Source of the DNA: Nemertoderma westbladi | Lineage: Eukaryota > Xenacoelomorpha > Nemertodermatida > Nemertodermatidae | Direction: 5' to 3' | Length of the DNA: 64,000 nucleotides | Assembly (NCBI GenBank): GCA_032718475.1 | Contig: JAUCBJ010009163.1 | Location: forward strand, 124,001-188,000 | In this document: one piece after another, positions 50,801 to 62,425 of the stretch | How the letters are laid out: every line of letters starts with the position of its first letter | Numbering within the stretch: the first letter of the stretch is position 1 | Notes under the pieces: model-generated | What the model was told of the DNA's origin: nothing | Seen by the model: only the letters and a program-made list of their open reading frames with translations | The model's database searches: none | Position numbers and translations under genes: made by a program

Positions 50801-53800
50801 CATATCGATTTTCATATTTATAACTTCTATCCCACTCCACGAGATAGAGAATCTTAAATGAACGTCAAAAGAACAGGTAACACTTACATTAATAGAAGTA
50901 ATCAGCTGTTATTTGCTACATCTTTCTGCCAGAGATGGATGAATTTTGATTGTGTCAGAACACCCTCTATCTGTGGTTGTAGGAGTGGAGAGATAAGTAT
51001 CCTATCTCCCTATTAATATTGTTGTGTTCTAGAATATTTTTTATAGTTTCATCGTATTGCCAAAGTGACTGGAGCTGAAGTTAACTTATAATACTATAAT
51101 TCACCTCAAATATCTCAGCTATTTCATGAACATAATGAAGTATTAAAGCCATGTCAAAATCATTGGTGTTTTTCTGCAATAATTTATCAAAACATCCTCT
51201 GATTTTTTTCAAAAACCACATCGATTTTCTTATTTATATCTTCTAACCCACTCCACGAGATAGAGAATCTTAAATGAAGTCAAAAGAACAGGTAACACTT
51301 ACATTTAAAAGTAAAGTAAAAAAAAAAGACTTTATAGAAGTAATCAGCTGTTATTTGCTACGTCTTTCCGCTGGAGATGGATGAATTTTGATTGTGTCAG
51401 AACACCCCCTATCTGTGGCTTTCTGAGTGGAGAGAAAAGTAGCCTATCTCCCTATTAATATTGTTGTGTTCTAGAATATTTATTATAGTTTCATCGTATT
51501 GCTAAAGTGGCTGGAGCTAAAGTTATTATGTAATGTAATAATTCACCTCAAATATCTCAGCTATTTCATGAACATAATGAAGTATTAAAGCCATGTCAAA
51601 ATCCTTCGTGTTTTTCTGCAATAATTGATCAAAATATCCTGTAATTTTTTACAAAAACCATATCGATTTTCATATTTATAACTTCTATCCCACTCCACGA
51701 GATAGAGAATCTTAAATGAACGTCAAAAGAACAGGTAACACTTACATTTATAGAAGTAATCAGCTGTTATTTGCTACGTCTTTCCGCTGGAGATGGATGA
51801 ATTTTGATTGTGTCAGAACACCCCCTATCTGTGGCTTTCTGAGTGGAGAGATAAGTAGCCTATCTCCCTATTAATATTGTTGTGTTCTAGAATATTTTTT
51901 ATTGTTTCATCGTATTGCCAAAGTGACTGGAGCTGAAGTTAACTTATAATACTATAATTCACCTCAAATATCTCAGCTATTTCATGAACATGATGAAGTA
52001 TTAAATCCATGTCAAAATCCTTGGTGTTTTTCTGCAAGAATTTATCAAAATATCCTCTGTTTTTTTCAAAACCATATCGATTTTCATATTTATAACTTCT
52101 AACCCACTCCAAGAGATAGAGAATCTTAAATGAAAGTCAAAAGAACAGGTAACACTTACATTTATAGCAGTAATCAGCTGTTATATGCTACGTATTTCCG
52201 CTGGAGATGAATGAATTTTGATTGGTCAGAACACCCCCTATCTGTGGATGTCTGAGTGGAGAGATAAGTATCCTATCTCCCTGTTACTATTGTTGTGTTC
52301 TACAGTATAATATTTATTATAGTTTCATCGTATTGCCAAAGTGACTGGAGCTGAAGTTAACTCATAATACAATAACTCACCTCAAATTTTTCAGCAATTT
52401 CATGAACATAATGAAGTATTAAAGCCATGTCAAAATCCTTGGTGTTTTTCTGCAATAATTTATCAAAATATCCTCTGATTTTTTAGGAAAACCATATCGA
52501 TTTTCATATTTATAACTTCTAACCCACTCCACGAGATAGCGAATCTTAAATGAAAGTCAAAAGAACAGGTAACACTTACATTAATAGAAGTAATCAGCTG
52601 TTATTTGCTACATCTTTCTGCCAGAGATGGATGAATTTTGATTGTGTCAGAACACCCCCTATCTGTGGTTGTATGAGTGGAGAGATAAGTAGCCTATCTC
52701 GCTATTAATATTGTTGTATTCTATAATATTTATTATAGTTTCATCGTATTGCTAAAGTGGCTGGAGCTAAAGTAATGCAATAATTCACCTCAAATATCTC
52801 AGCTATTTCATGAACATAATGAAGTATTAAAGCCATGTCAAAATCCTTGGTATTTTTCTGCAATAATTTATCAAAATATCCTCTGATTCTTTACTATAAC
52901 CATATCGATTTTAATATTTATAACTTTTAACCCACTCCACGAGATAGATAATCTTAAATGAAAATCAAAAGAACAGGTAAAACTTACATTTATAGATGTA
53001 ATCAGTTGTTATTTGCTACGTCTTTCCGCTGGAGATGGATGAATTTTGATTGTGTCAGAACACCCCCTATCTGTGGCTTTGTGAGTGGAGATATAAGTAG
53101 CCTATCTTCCTATTAATATTGTTGTGTTCCAGAATATTTATTATAGTTTCATCGTATTGCTAAAGTGGCTGGAGCTAAAGTTATTATGTAATGCAATAAT
53201 TCACCTCAAATATCACAGCTATTTCATGAACATAATGAAGTATTAAAGCCATATCAAAATACTTGGTGTTTTCTGTAATAATTTATCAAAATATCCTTTG
53301 ATTTTTTTCAAAAACCACATCGATTTTCTTATTTATATCTTCTAACCCACTCCACGAGATAGAGAATCTTAAATGAAAGTCAAAAGAACAGGTAACACTT
53401 ACATTTATAGAAGTAATCAGCTGTTATTTGCTACGTCTTTCCGCTGAAGATGAATGAATTTTGATTGTGTCAGAACACCCCCTATCTGTGGCTTTCTGAG
53501 TGGAGATATAAGTAGCCTATCTCCCAATTAATATTGTTGTGTTCTAGAATATTTTTTATAGTTTCATCGTATTGCCAAAGTGACTAGAGCTGAAGTTAAC
53601 TCATAATACAATAATTCACCTCAAATATCTCAGCTATTTCATGAACATAATGAAGTATTAAAGCCATGTCAAAATCATTGGTGTTTTTCTGCAATAATTT
53701 ATCAAAACATCCTCTGATTTTTTACAAAAAGTATATCGATTTTCATATTTATAACTTCTAACCCACTCCAAGAGATAGAGAATCTTAAATGAAAGTCACA

Positions 53801-56800
53801 AGAACAGGTAACACTTACAATTATAGCAGTAATAAGCTGTTATTTGCTACGTCTTTCCGCTGAAAATGAATGAATTATTTCATATTTATAACTTCTATCC
53901 CACTCCACGAGATAGAGAATCTTAAATGAACGTCAAAAGAACAGGTAACACTTACATTTATAGCAGTAATCAGCTGTTATTTGCTACGTCTTTCCGCTGG
54001 AGATGGATGAATTTTGATTGCATTGGAACACCCCCTATCTGTGGCTGTATGAGTGGAGAGATAAGTAGCCTATCTCCCTGTTAATATTGTTGTGTTCTAG
54101 AATATTTATTATAGTTTCATCGTATTGCTAAAGTGACTAGAGCTGAATTTAACTCATAATACAATAATTCACCTCAAATATCTCAGCTATTTCATGAACA
54201 TAATGAAGTATTAAAGCCATGTCAAAATCCTTGGTGTTTTTCTGCAATAATTTATCAAAATATCCTCTGTTTTTTTACAAAAAGCATATCGATTTTCATA
54301 TTTATAACTTCTAACCCACTCCAAGAGATAGAGAATCTTAAATGAAAGTCACAAGAACAGGTAACACTTACAATTATAGCAGTAATAAGCTGTTATATGC
54401 TACGTCTTTCCGCTGGAGATGGATGAATTTTGATTGTGTCAGAACACCGCCTATATCTGTGGCTGTCTAAGTGGAGAGATAAGTATCCTATTTCCGTGTT
54501 AATATTGTTGTGTTCTAGAATATTTATTATAGTTTCATCGTATTGCTAAAGTGGCTGGAGCTAAAGTTATTATGTAATGCAATAATTCACCTCAAATATC
54601 ACAGCTATTTCATGAACATAATGAAGTATTAAAGCCATGTCAAAATACTTGGTGTTTTTCTGTAATAATTTATCAAAATATCCTCATATTTTTTTTAAAA
54701 ACCATTTCGATTTTCTTATTTATATCTTCTAACCCACTCCACGAGATAGAGAATCTTAAATGAAAGTCAAAAGAACAGGTAACACTTACATTTATAGAAG
54801 TAATCAGCTGTTATTTGCTACGTCTTTCCGCTGAAGATGAATGAATTTTGATTGTGTCAGAACACCCCCTATCTGCGGCTTTCAGAGTGGAGAGATAAGT
54901 ATCCTATCTCCCTATTAATATTGTTGTGTTCTAGAGTATTTTTTATAGTTTCATCATATTGCCAAAGTTACTAGAGCTGAAGTTAACTCATAATACAATA
55001 ATTCACCTCAAATATCTCAGCTATTTCATGAACATAATGAAGTATTAAAGCCATGTCAAAATCCTTGGTATTTTTCTGCAATAATTTATCAAAATATCCT
55101 CTGATCCTTTACTATAACCATATCGATTTTCATATTTATAACTTCTAACCCAATCCACGAGATAGCGAATCTTAAATGAATGTCAAAAGAACAGGTAACA
55201 CTTACATTAATAGAAGTAATCAGCTGTTATTTGCTACATCTTTCTGCCAGAGATGGATGAATTTTGATTGTGTCAGAACACCCTCTATCTGTGGTTGTAT
55301 TAGTGGAGAGATAAGTAGCCTATCTCGCTATTAATATTGTTGTATTCTATAATATTTATTATAGTTTCATCGTATTGCTAAAGTGGCTGGAGCTAAAGTT
55401 ATTATGTAATGCAATAATTCACCTCAAATATCTCAGCTATTTCATGAACATAATGAAGTATTAAAGCCATGTCAAAATCCTTCGTGTTTTTCTGCAATAA
55501 TTGATCAAAATATCCTGTAATTTTTTACAAAAACCATATCGATTTTCATATCCCACTCCACGAGATAGAGAATCTTAAATGAACGTCAAAAGAACAGGTA
55601 ACACTTACATTAATAGAAGTAATCAGCTGTTATTTGCTACATCTTTCTGCCAGAGATGGATGAATTTTGATTGTGTCAGAACACCCTCTATCTGTGGTTG
55701 TAGGAGTGGAGAGATAAGTATCCTATCTCCCTATTAATATTGTTGTGTTCTAGAATATTTTTTATAGTTTCATCGTATTGCCAAAGTGACTGGAGCTGAA
55801 GTTAACTTATAATACTATAATTCACCTCAAATATCTCAGCTATTTCATGAACATAATGAAGTATTAAAGCCATGTCAAAATCATTGGTGTTTTTCTGCAA
55901 TAATTTATCAAAACATCCTCTGATTTTTTTCAAAAACCACATCGATTTTCTTATTTATATCTTCTAACCCACTCCACGAGATAGAGAATCTTAAATGAAA
56001 GTCAAAAGAACAGGTAACACTTACATTTAAAAGTAAAGTAAAAAAAAAAGACTTTATAGAAGTAATCAGCTGTTATTTGCTACGTCTTTCCGCTGAAAAT
56101 GAATGAATTATTTCATATTTATAACTTCTATCCCACTCCACGAGATAGAGAATCTTAAATGAACGTCAAAAGAACAGGTAACACTTACATTTATAGCAGT
56201 AATCAGCTGTTATTTGCTACGTTTTTCCGCTGGAGATGGATGAATTTTGATTGCATTGGAACACCCCCTATCTGTGGCTGTATGAGTGGAGAGATAAGTA
56301 GCCTATCTCCCTGTTAATATTGTTGTGTTCTAGAATATTTATTATAGTTTCATCGTATTGCTAAAGTGACTAGAGCTGAAGTTAACTCATAATACAATAA
56401 ATCACCTCAAATATCTCAGCTATTTCATGAACATAATGAAGTATTAAAGCCATGTCAAAATCCTTGGTGTTTTTCTGCAATAATTTATCAAAATATCCTC
56501 TGTTTTTTTACAAAAAGCATATCGATTTTCATATTTATAACTTCTAACCCACTCCAAGAGATAGAGAATCTTAAATGAAAGTCACAAGAACAGGTAACAC
56601 TTACATTTATAGCAGTAATAAGCTGTTATATGCTATGTCTTTCCGCTGGAGATGGATGAATTTTGATTGTGTCAGAACACCGCCTTATCTGTGTGGCTGT
56701 CTAAGTGGAGAGATAAGTATCCTATTTCCGTGTTAATATTGTTGTGTTCTAGAATATTTATTATAGTTTCATCGTATTGCTAAAGTGGCTGGAGCTAAAG

Positions 56801-59800
56801 TTATTATGTAATGCAATAATTCACCTCAAATATCACAGCTATTTCATGAACATAATGAAGTATTAAAGCCATGTCAAAATACTTGGTGTTTTTCTGTAAT
56901 AATTTATCAAAATATCCTCATATTTTTTTTTAAAAACCATTTCGATTTTCTTATTTATATCTTCTAACCCACTCCACGAGATAGAGAATCTTAAATGAAA
57001 GTCAAAAGAACAGGTAACACTTACATTTATAGAAGTAATCAGCTGTTATTTGCTACGTCTTTCCGCTGGAGATGGATGAATTTTGATTGTGTCAGAACAC
57101 CCCCTATCTGCGGCTTTCAGAGTGGAGAGATAAGTATCCTATCTCCCTATTAATATTGTTGTGTTCTAGAATATTTTTTATAGTTTCATCGTATTGCCAA
57201 AGTTACTAGAGCTGAAGTTAACTCATAATACAATAATTCACCTCAAATATCTCAGCTATTTCATGAACATAATGAAGTATTAAAGCCATGTCAAAATCCT
57301 TGGTATTTTTCTGCAATAATTTATCAAAATATCCTCTGATTCTTTACTATAACCATATCGATTTTCATATTTATAACTTCTAACCCACTCCACGAGATAG
57401 CGAATCTTAAATGAAAGTCAAAAGAACAGGTAACACTTACATTAATAGAAGTAATCAGCTGTTATTTGCTACATCTTTCTGCCAGAGATGGATGAATTTT
57501 GATTGTGTCAGAACACCCCCTATCTGTGGTTGTATGAGTGGAGAGATAAGTAGCCTATCTCCCTATTAATATTGTTGTGTTCTAGAATATTTATTATAGT
57601 TTCATCGTATTGCCAAAGTGACTGGAGCTGAAGTTAACTTATAATGCAATAATTCACCTCAAATATCTCAGCTATTTCATGAACATAATGAAGTATTAAA
57701 GCCATGTCAAAATCCTTGGTGTTTTTCTGCAATAATTTATCAAAATATCCTCTGATTCTTTACTATAACCATATCGATTTTAATATTTATAACTTTTAAC
57801 CCACTCCACGAGATAGATAATCTTAAATGAAAATCAAAAGAACAGGTAAAACTTACATTTATAGATGTAATCAGTTGTTATTTGCTACGTCTTTCCGCTG
57901 GAGATGGATGAATTTTGATTGTGTCAGAACACCCCCTATCTGTGGCTTTGTGAGTGGAGATATAAGTAGCCTATCTCCCTATTAATATTGTTGTGTTCTA
58001 GAATATTTATTATAGTTTCATCGTATTGCTAAAGTGGCTGGAGCTAAAGTTATTATGTAATGCAATAATTCACCTCAAATATCACAGCTATTTCATGAAC
58101 ATAATGAAGTATTAAAGCCATATCAAAATACTTGGTGTTTTTCTGTAATAATTTATCAAAATATCCTCTGATTTTTTTCAAAAACCACATCGATTTTCTT
58201 ATTTATATCTTCTAACCCACTCCACGAGATAGAGAATCTTAAATGAAAGTCAAAAGAACAGGTAACACTTACATTTATAGAAGTAATCAGCTGTTATTTG
58301 CTACGTCTTTCCGCTGAAGATGAATGAATTTTGATTGTGTCAGAACACCCCCTATCTGTGGCTTTCTGAGTGGAGATATAAGTAGCCTATCTCCCAATTA
58401 ATATTGTTGTGTTCTAGAATATTTTTTATAGTTTCATCGTATTGCCAAAGTGACTAGAGCTGAAGTTAACTCATAATACAATAATTCACCTCAAATATCT
58501 CAGCTATTTCATGAACATAATGAAGTATTAAAGCCATGTCAAAATCATTGGTGTTTTTCTGCAATAATTTATCAAAACATCCTCTGATTTTTTTCAAAAA
58601 CCACATCGATTTTCTTATTTATATCTTCTAACCCACTCCACGAGATAGAGAATCTTAAATGAAAGTCAAAAGAACAGGTAACACTTACATTTATAGAAGT
58701 AATCAGCTGTTATTTGCTACGTCTTTCCGCTGAAAATGAATGAATTATTTCATATTTATAACTTCTATCCCACTCCACGAGATAGAGAATCTTAAATGAA
58801 CGTCAAAAGAACAGGTAACACTTACATTTATAGCAGTAATCAGCTGTTATTTGCTACGTCTTTCCGCTGGAGATGGATGAATTTTGATTGCATTGGAACA
58901 CCCCCTATCTGTGGCTGTATGAGTGGAGAGATAAGTAGCCTATCTCCCTGTTAATATTGTTGTGTTCTAGAATATTTATTATAGTTTCATCGTATTGCTA
59001 AAGTGACTAGAGCTGAAGTTAACTCATAATACAATAATTCACCTCAAATATCTCAGCTATTTCATGAACATAATGAAGTATTAAAGCCATGTCAAAATCC
59101 TTGGTGTTTTTCTGCAATAATTTATCAAAATATCCTCTGTTTTTTTACAAAAAGCATATCGATTTTCATATTTATAACTTCTAACCCACTCCAAGAGATA
59201 GAGAATCTTAAATGAAAGTCACAAGAACAGGTAACACTTACATTTATAGCAGTAATAAGCTGTTATATGCTACGTCTTTCCGCTGGAGATGGATGAATTT
59301 TGATTGTGTCAGAACACCGCCTTATCTGTGGCTGTCTAGAGTGGAGAGATAAGTATCCTATTTCCGTGTTAATATTGTTGTGTTCTAGAATATTTATTAT
59401 AGTTTCATCGTATTGCTAAAGTGGCTGGAGCTAAAGTTATTATGTAATGCAATAATTCACCTCAAATATCACAGCTATTTCATGAACATAATGAAGTATT
59501 AAAGCCATGTCAAAATACTTGGTGTTTTTCTGTAATAATTTATCAAAATATCCTCATATTTTTTTTAAAAACCATTTCGATTTTCTTATTTATATCTTCT
59601 AACCCACTCCACGAGATAGAGAATCTTAAATGAAAGTCAAAAGAACAGGTAACACTTACATTAATAGAAGTAATCAGCTGTTATTTGCTACATCTTTCTG
59701 CCAGAGATGGATGAATTTTGATTGTGTCAGAACACCCTCTATCTGTGGTTGTAGGAGTGGAGAGATAAGTAGCCTATCTCCCTATTAATATTGTTGTGTT

Positions 59801-59967
59801 CTAGAATATTTATTATAGTTTCATCGTATTGCTAAAGTGACTGGAGCTGAAGTTAACTTATAATACAATAATTCACCTCAAATATCTCAGCTATTTCATG
59901 AACATAATGAAGTATTAAAGCCATGTCAAAATCCTTGGTGTTTTTCTGCAATAATTTATCAAAATAT
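47805..59967. repeat. 416-bp satellite, block E, with higher-order repeats
   Basis: About 12.2 kb of monomers. Diagnostic variants recur at long spacing. The monomer with CAGGTAAAACTTACATTTAT is at 48241, 52974 and 57843 (4,733 and 4,869 bp apart). An insertion of about 26 nt (AAAAGTAAAGTAAAAAAAAA) appears at about 51306 and 56038 (4,732 bp apart). The shortened monomer appears near 49130, 53865, 56094 and 58733. These show a higher-order unit of about 4.73 kb. The array ends abruptly at AAAATAT in mid-monomer. Confidence 0.95.
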
Positions 59968-60470
59968 GTGAGGTTTGATCAAGAAATCGACCTACCGTTG
60001 CAAAATATTATTTCACATAATTAGAGGTTGAAGTCAAAATAGTTCATTTGGTATTAAAATATCGAATTTTATTTTTTGACTTTTTCTAGATCAGAATTTT
60101 TTGCTAATTCTGAAACTGTAAACGAAATTTTCATATCTATTTTAGTTTTGGAGTTATTTGATTTTTTGTAGACCTCACTCATTTTGAAATTATTATAAAT
60201 AAGTGGCCAAATATTTGTAAGATTCAGTAACAGTATTACTCAAAATACTATAATTGTATTTGTCCTACAGAATAATTTTTGCTATGAGTTTTCCTGTTCA
60301 GTGATTTAATTTCAATTGTTACTTTCCACGGCTGACGGATCATAGACTGTCGATCAGTCTGTTTGTCTGTCTGTCTGTGTGTCCGTTTGTCTGTCAAAAA
60401 TTAAGGAAACATGATATCTAACAAAATGTTTTGCTTTGGGGGTTTTCTCGGAAGGCGATTCCATTTCCAA
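59968..60470. other. Unassigned AT-rich DNA between the satellite and element 4
   Basis: About 500 bp that match neither the satellite nor the element 2/3 family. AT-rich, with no ORF. It contains a TCTG microsatellite (about 60356-60395) and an imperfect inverted repeat AGACTG-TCGAT-CAGTCT near 60345. It may be a remnant of another transposon. The join to gag-like sequence is at about 60471 (CGAGTCGACA). Confidence 0.6.
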
Positions 60471-61002
60471 CGAGTCGACACACGACGGCGGTCGACATGC
60501 CAGTGTCGCCGGCCAGCCACAGGCCGAGGGCGACGGACGGCCCACTGGAACGGCGACGGTGGGGCCGCCGGCACGACGCCGGACCCAGAGAGATGTAGGA
60601 GATGTCGGCAATGAGGACGTCGGGGTCCGCGATCGACTTCAACGGGCCTACAACGCCACCCGGAAATCACTTAAGGAGGCCAAGGAGGGGGCCCAGATAG
60701 ACGAGGTAAACCTAAATAAAAAACTAGGTGAGTCGAACGAACATTTTGACTATCTAAAACGTTTTGGGCAGGGAGAACTAGCCAGCGAGAGAGCGAGAGG
60801 GGTTGCCACCGAACTGTTCGAACTATGGGAATGCAGGGGTATGGAACCTAGCGTAGTGTACATAGGGCCATACTTAGTCGATGCCCGGGGAATAAAATTA
60901 GTGGGTTGGAGGAAACCGCAGGAGGGCGAATCCGAGGTTAACCCCGAGGATTCAGTCTCATCGGTCGGAAAAGGTTCCGAAAAAAGGGGGGGGGGGGGTT
61001 AG
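60471..61002 (+). pseudogene. Element 4 Gag N-terminal segment, truncated
   Basis: Frame open from the break with unrelated DNA. It codes VAGQPQAEGDGRPTGTATVG, DRLQRAYNATRKSLKEAKEG and VYIGPYLVDARGIKLVGW like elements 2 and 3. No family ATG is present, since the first part of the module is missing. It stops at TAG right after 13 G at 60976-60988. In element 2 the same place has only a short G-run and the frame continues, so the tract has expanded here. Confidence 0.8.
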
Positions 61003-61693
61003 TAGGACGGGAAGGCGGAGGGAATCCGTCGCAACCGATAAGTCTGCTACATCCTCCGTAAAAGAAAGACGGGTGAGAGAAATAAATGCGGCGTGTTATC
61101 TCGATCTAATAGCGCAAGACCAGAGAGAAGTAGAGAGACAGTTAGAGGAGGGGAGAGTGCTATTAGAGAAAGAAATGGAACTGGCTAGAGAGACCGGAGA
61201 GAGGGCCGAGAAAGCCGCAAGAAGCTTTAGGGAGTGTGAGGAAATAGGGAGGAAGGAACGAGAAGAGCGCGAGGCGAGAGAGGAGTGTGAACGCAAAGAG
61301 CGCGAGGCTGAACGAAAGGAGCGCGAGGCAGAACTTAAAGAGCGTGAGGTGGCAAGGGAAGCGAAACGAATGGAGAGAGTTGAGAGAGCGAGGGATTTGG
61401 CCGAGCAGAGCGCGCGGGAGAGTCGGGAGAGAGCAGCGGAGGGGAAGCGTGTGCGGGATGGTTTACATGCCCGCCTAGGGGGGCTCATTCAATACCAAAC
61501 CAAACAAAAGCGCAGACTAAAAATGGCCCAGCTGGGGCTATCAGAAAGTGACGCTGGCTCGAGCATTTTCGAGGAGCCAAGGGTCGAAGAAACATTTATT
61601 AATACCCCACTTACAGGGACCGCACGACAGACCCGAGACTGGTGTAACCGTACGGGCGGGGGGGGGGGGGGGGTAATAATAATAATACAGTAG
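60987..61693 (+). CDS. Element 4 Gag coiled-coil segment
   Basis: Frame open from the end of the G-run through ESVATDKSATSSVKERR and a Glu/Arg coiled coil (EREAERKEREAELKEREVAR) to NWCNRTGGGGGG, then VIIIIQ and a stop. Collinear with elements 2 and 3. The GAA near 61066 is intact, where element 3 has a stop. Coiled-coil and Gag multimerisation roles are inferred from composition. Confidence 0.75.
61658..61673 (+). other. Poly-G tract 1 of element 4 (16 G), frame junction
   Basis: 16 G after CGTACGGGC. The upstream frame reads Gly then VIIIIQ and TAG. The -1 frame enters the Asn-rich segment B. Same arrangement as 23575-23587 and 35828-35846. Confidence 0.8.
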
Positions 61694-62100
61694 ATAACGT
61701 TGATATTAATAGTACCGTACTAGATAATTCTAATCAAACTTTCATTGCAGGAAATAATATTTTGCCCGACAGTAGTAATTTAAATCCTAGTGATTCTAAT
61801 ATTAATGTAGGAAATAATTCAAATAATTTAAATCTAGGTCCGAATTTACAAAATAATCCAAATAATTTAAATATAAATCTGAATTTACAAAATAATTCAA
61901 ATAATCTTATTTCGAACGAGCAAAATAATTCCGTTTCTAATTTGGGCGCACAAGGTAACTTAATCGAGTTAGAGGATTTAATTGATCTAACCGATGACAA
62001 TATTAGTGGTGCTATTAACGTGAACGTGTCGGATGTGTATAACCCGGCAGACGAGGGCCTGGTAGGCCTACAGCTAGTAGGCAGAAAGTTGCGGGGTTGA
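61672..62100 (+). CDS. Element 4 Gag segment B, first part (Asn-rich linker)
   Basis: Open in the -1 frame after the 16-G tract. It codes NNSNNLNLGPNLQNNPNNLN-like sequence, then LIELEDLIDLTDD and NVSDVYNPADEGLVG at the first 20-residue repeat. It leaves frame near 62060, where the repeat sequence differs by one base from its neighbours, and stops at 62100. Confidence 0.65.
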   Translation, partial: GNNNNTVDNVDINSTVLDNSNQTFIAGNNILPDSSNLNPSDSNINVGNNSNNLNLGPNLQNNPNNLNINLNLQNNSNNLISNEQNNSVSNLGAQGNLIELEDLIDLTDDNISGAINVNVSDVYNPADEGLVGLQLVGRKLRG

Positions 62101-62425
62101 GCCAACCCGAAGAGGGCCTGGTAGGCCACTTAGTTAGTGGGCTGGAAGTGGCGGGGTTGAGCCAACCCGGAGAGGGCCTGGTAGGCCACGTAGTTAGTAG
62201 GCAGGGAGTGGCTGGGTTGGGTAAACCCAGCGAGGGCCTGGTAGGCCACGTAGTTAGTAGGCAGAAAGTAGAGGGCCTGGTAGGCCACACAATAGCAGAG
62301 GGAGAGGCGGGGGTGAATAGACCCAGCCGCAGTAGGGTTGACGTGTCGGCTAGAGAGGGATATAGTAGCGGGGTGAGAGATAGTGAAGTTAGATGTGGCG
62401 AGTGGGGGGGGGGGGGGGGGGGGCT
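62097..62425 (+). CDS. Element 4 Gag segment B, second part (GLVGHVVSRQ repeats)
   Basis: Continues the 60-bp repeats in the shifted frame (EGLVGHVVSRQGVAGLGKP and similar, near 62110, 62170, 62230 and 62270), then VNRPSRSR and SEVRCGEW at poly-G tract 2 (62404-62423, 20 G). The frame stays open beyond the tract to 62798, but that part only shadows segment C. Confidence 0.6.
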
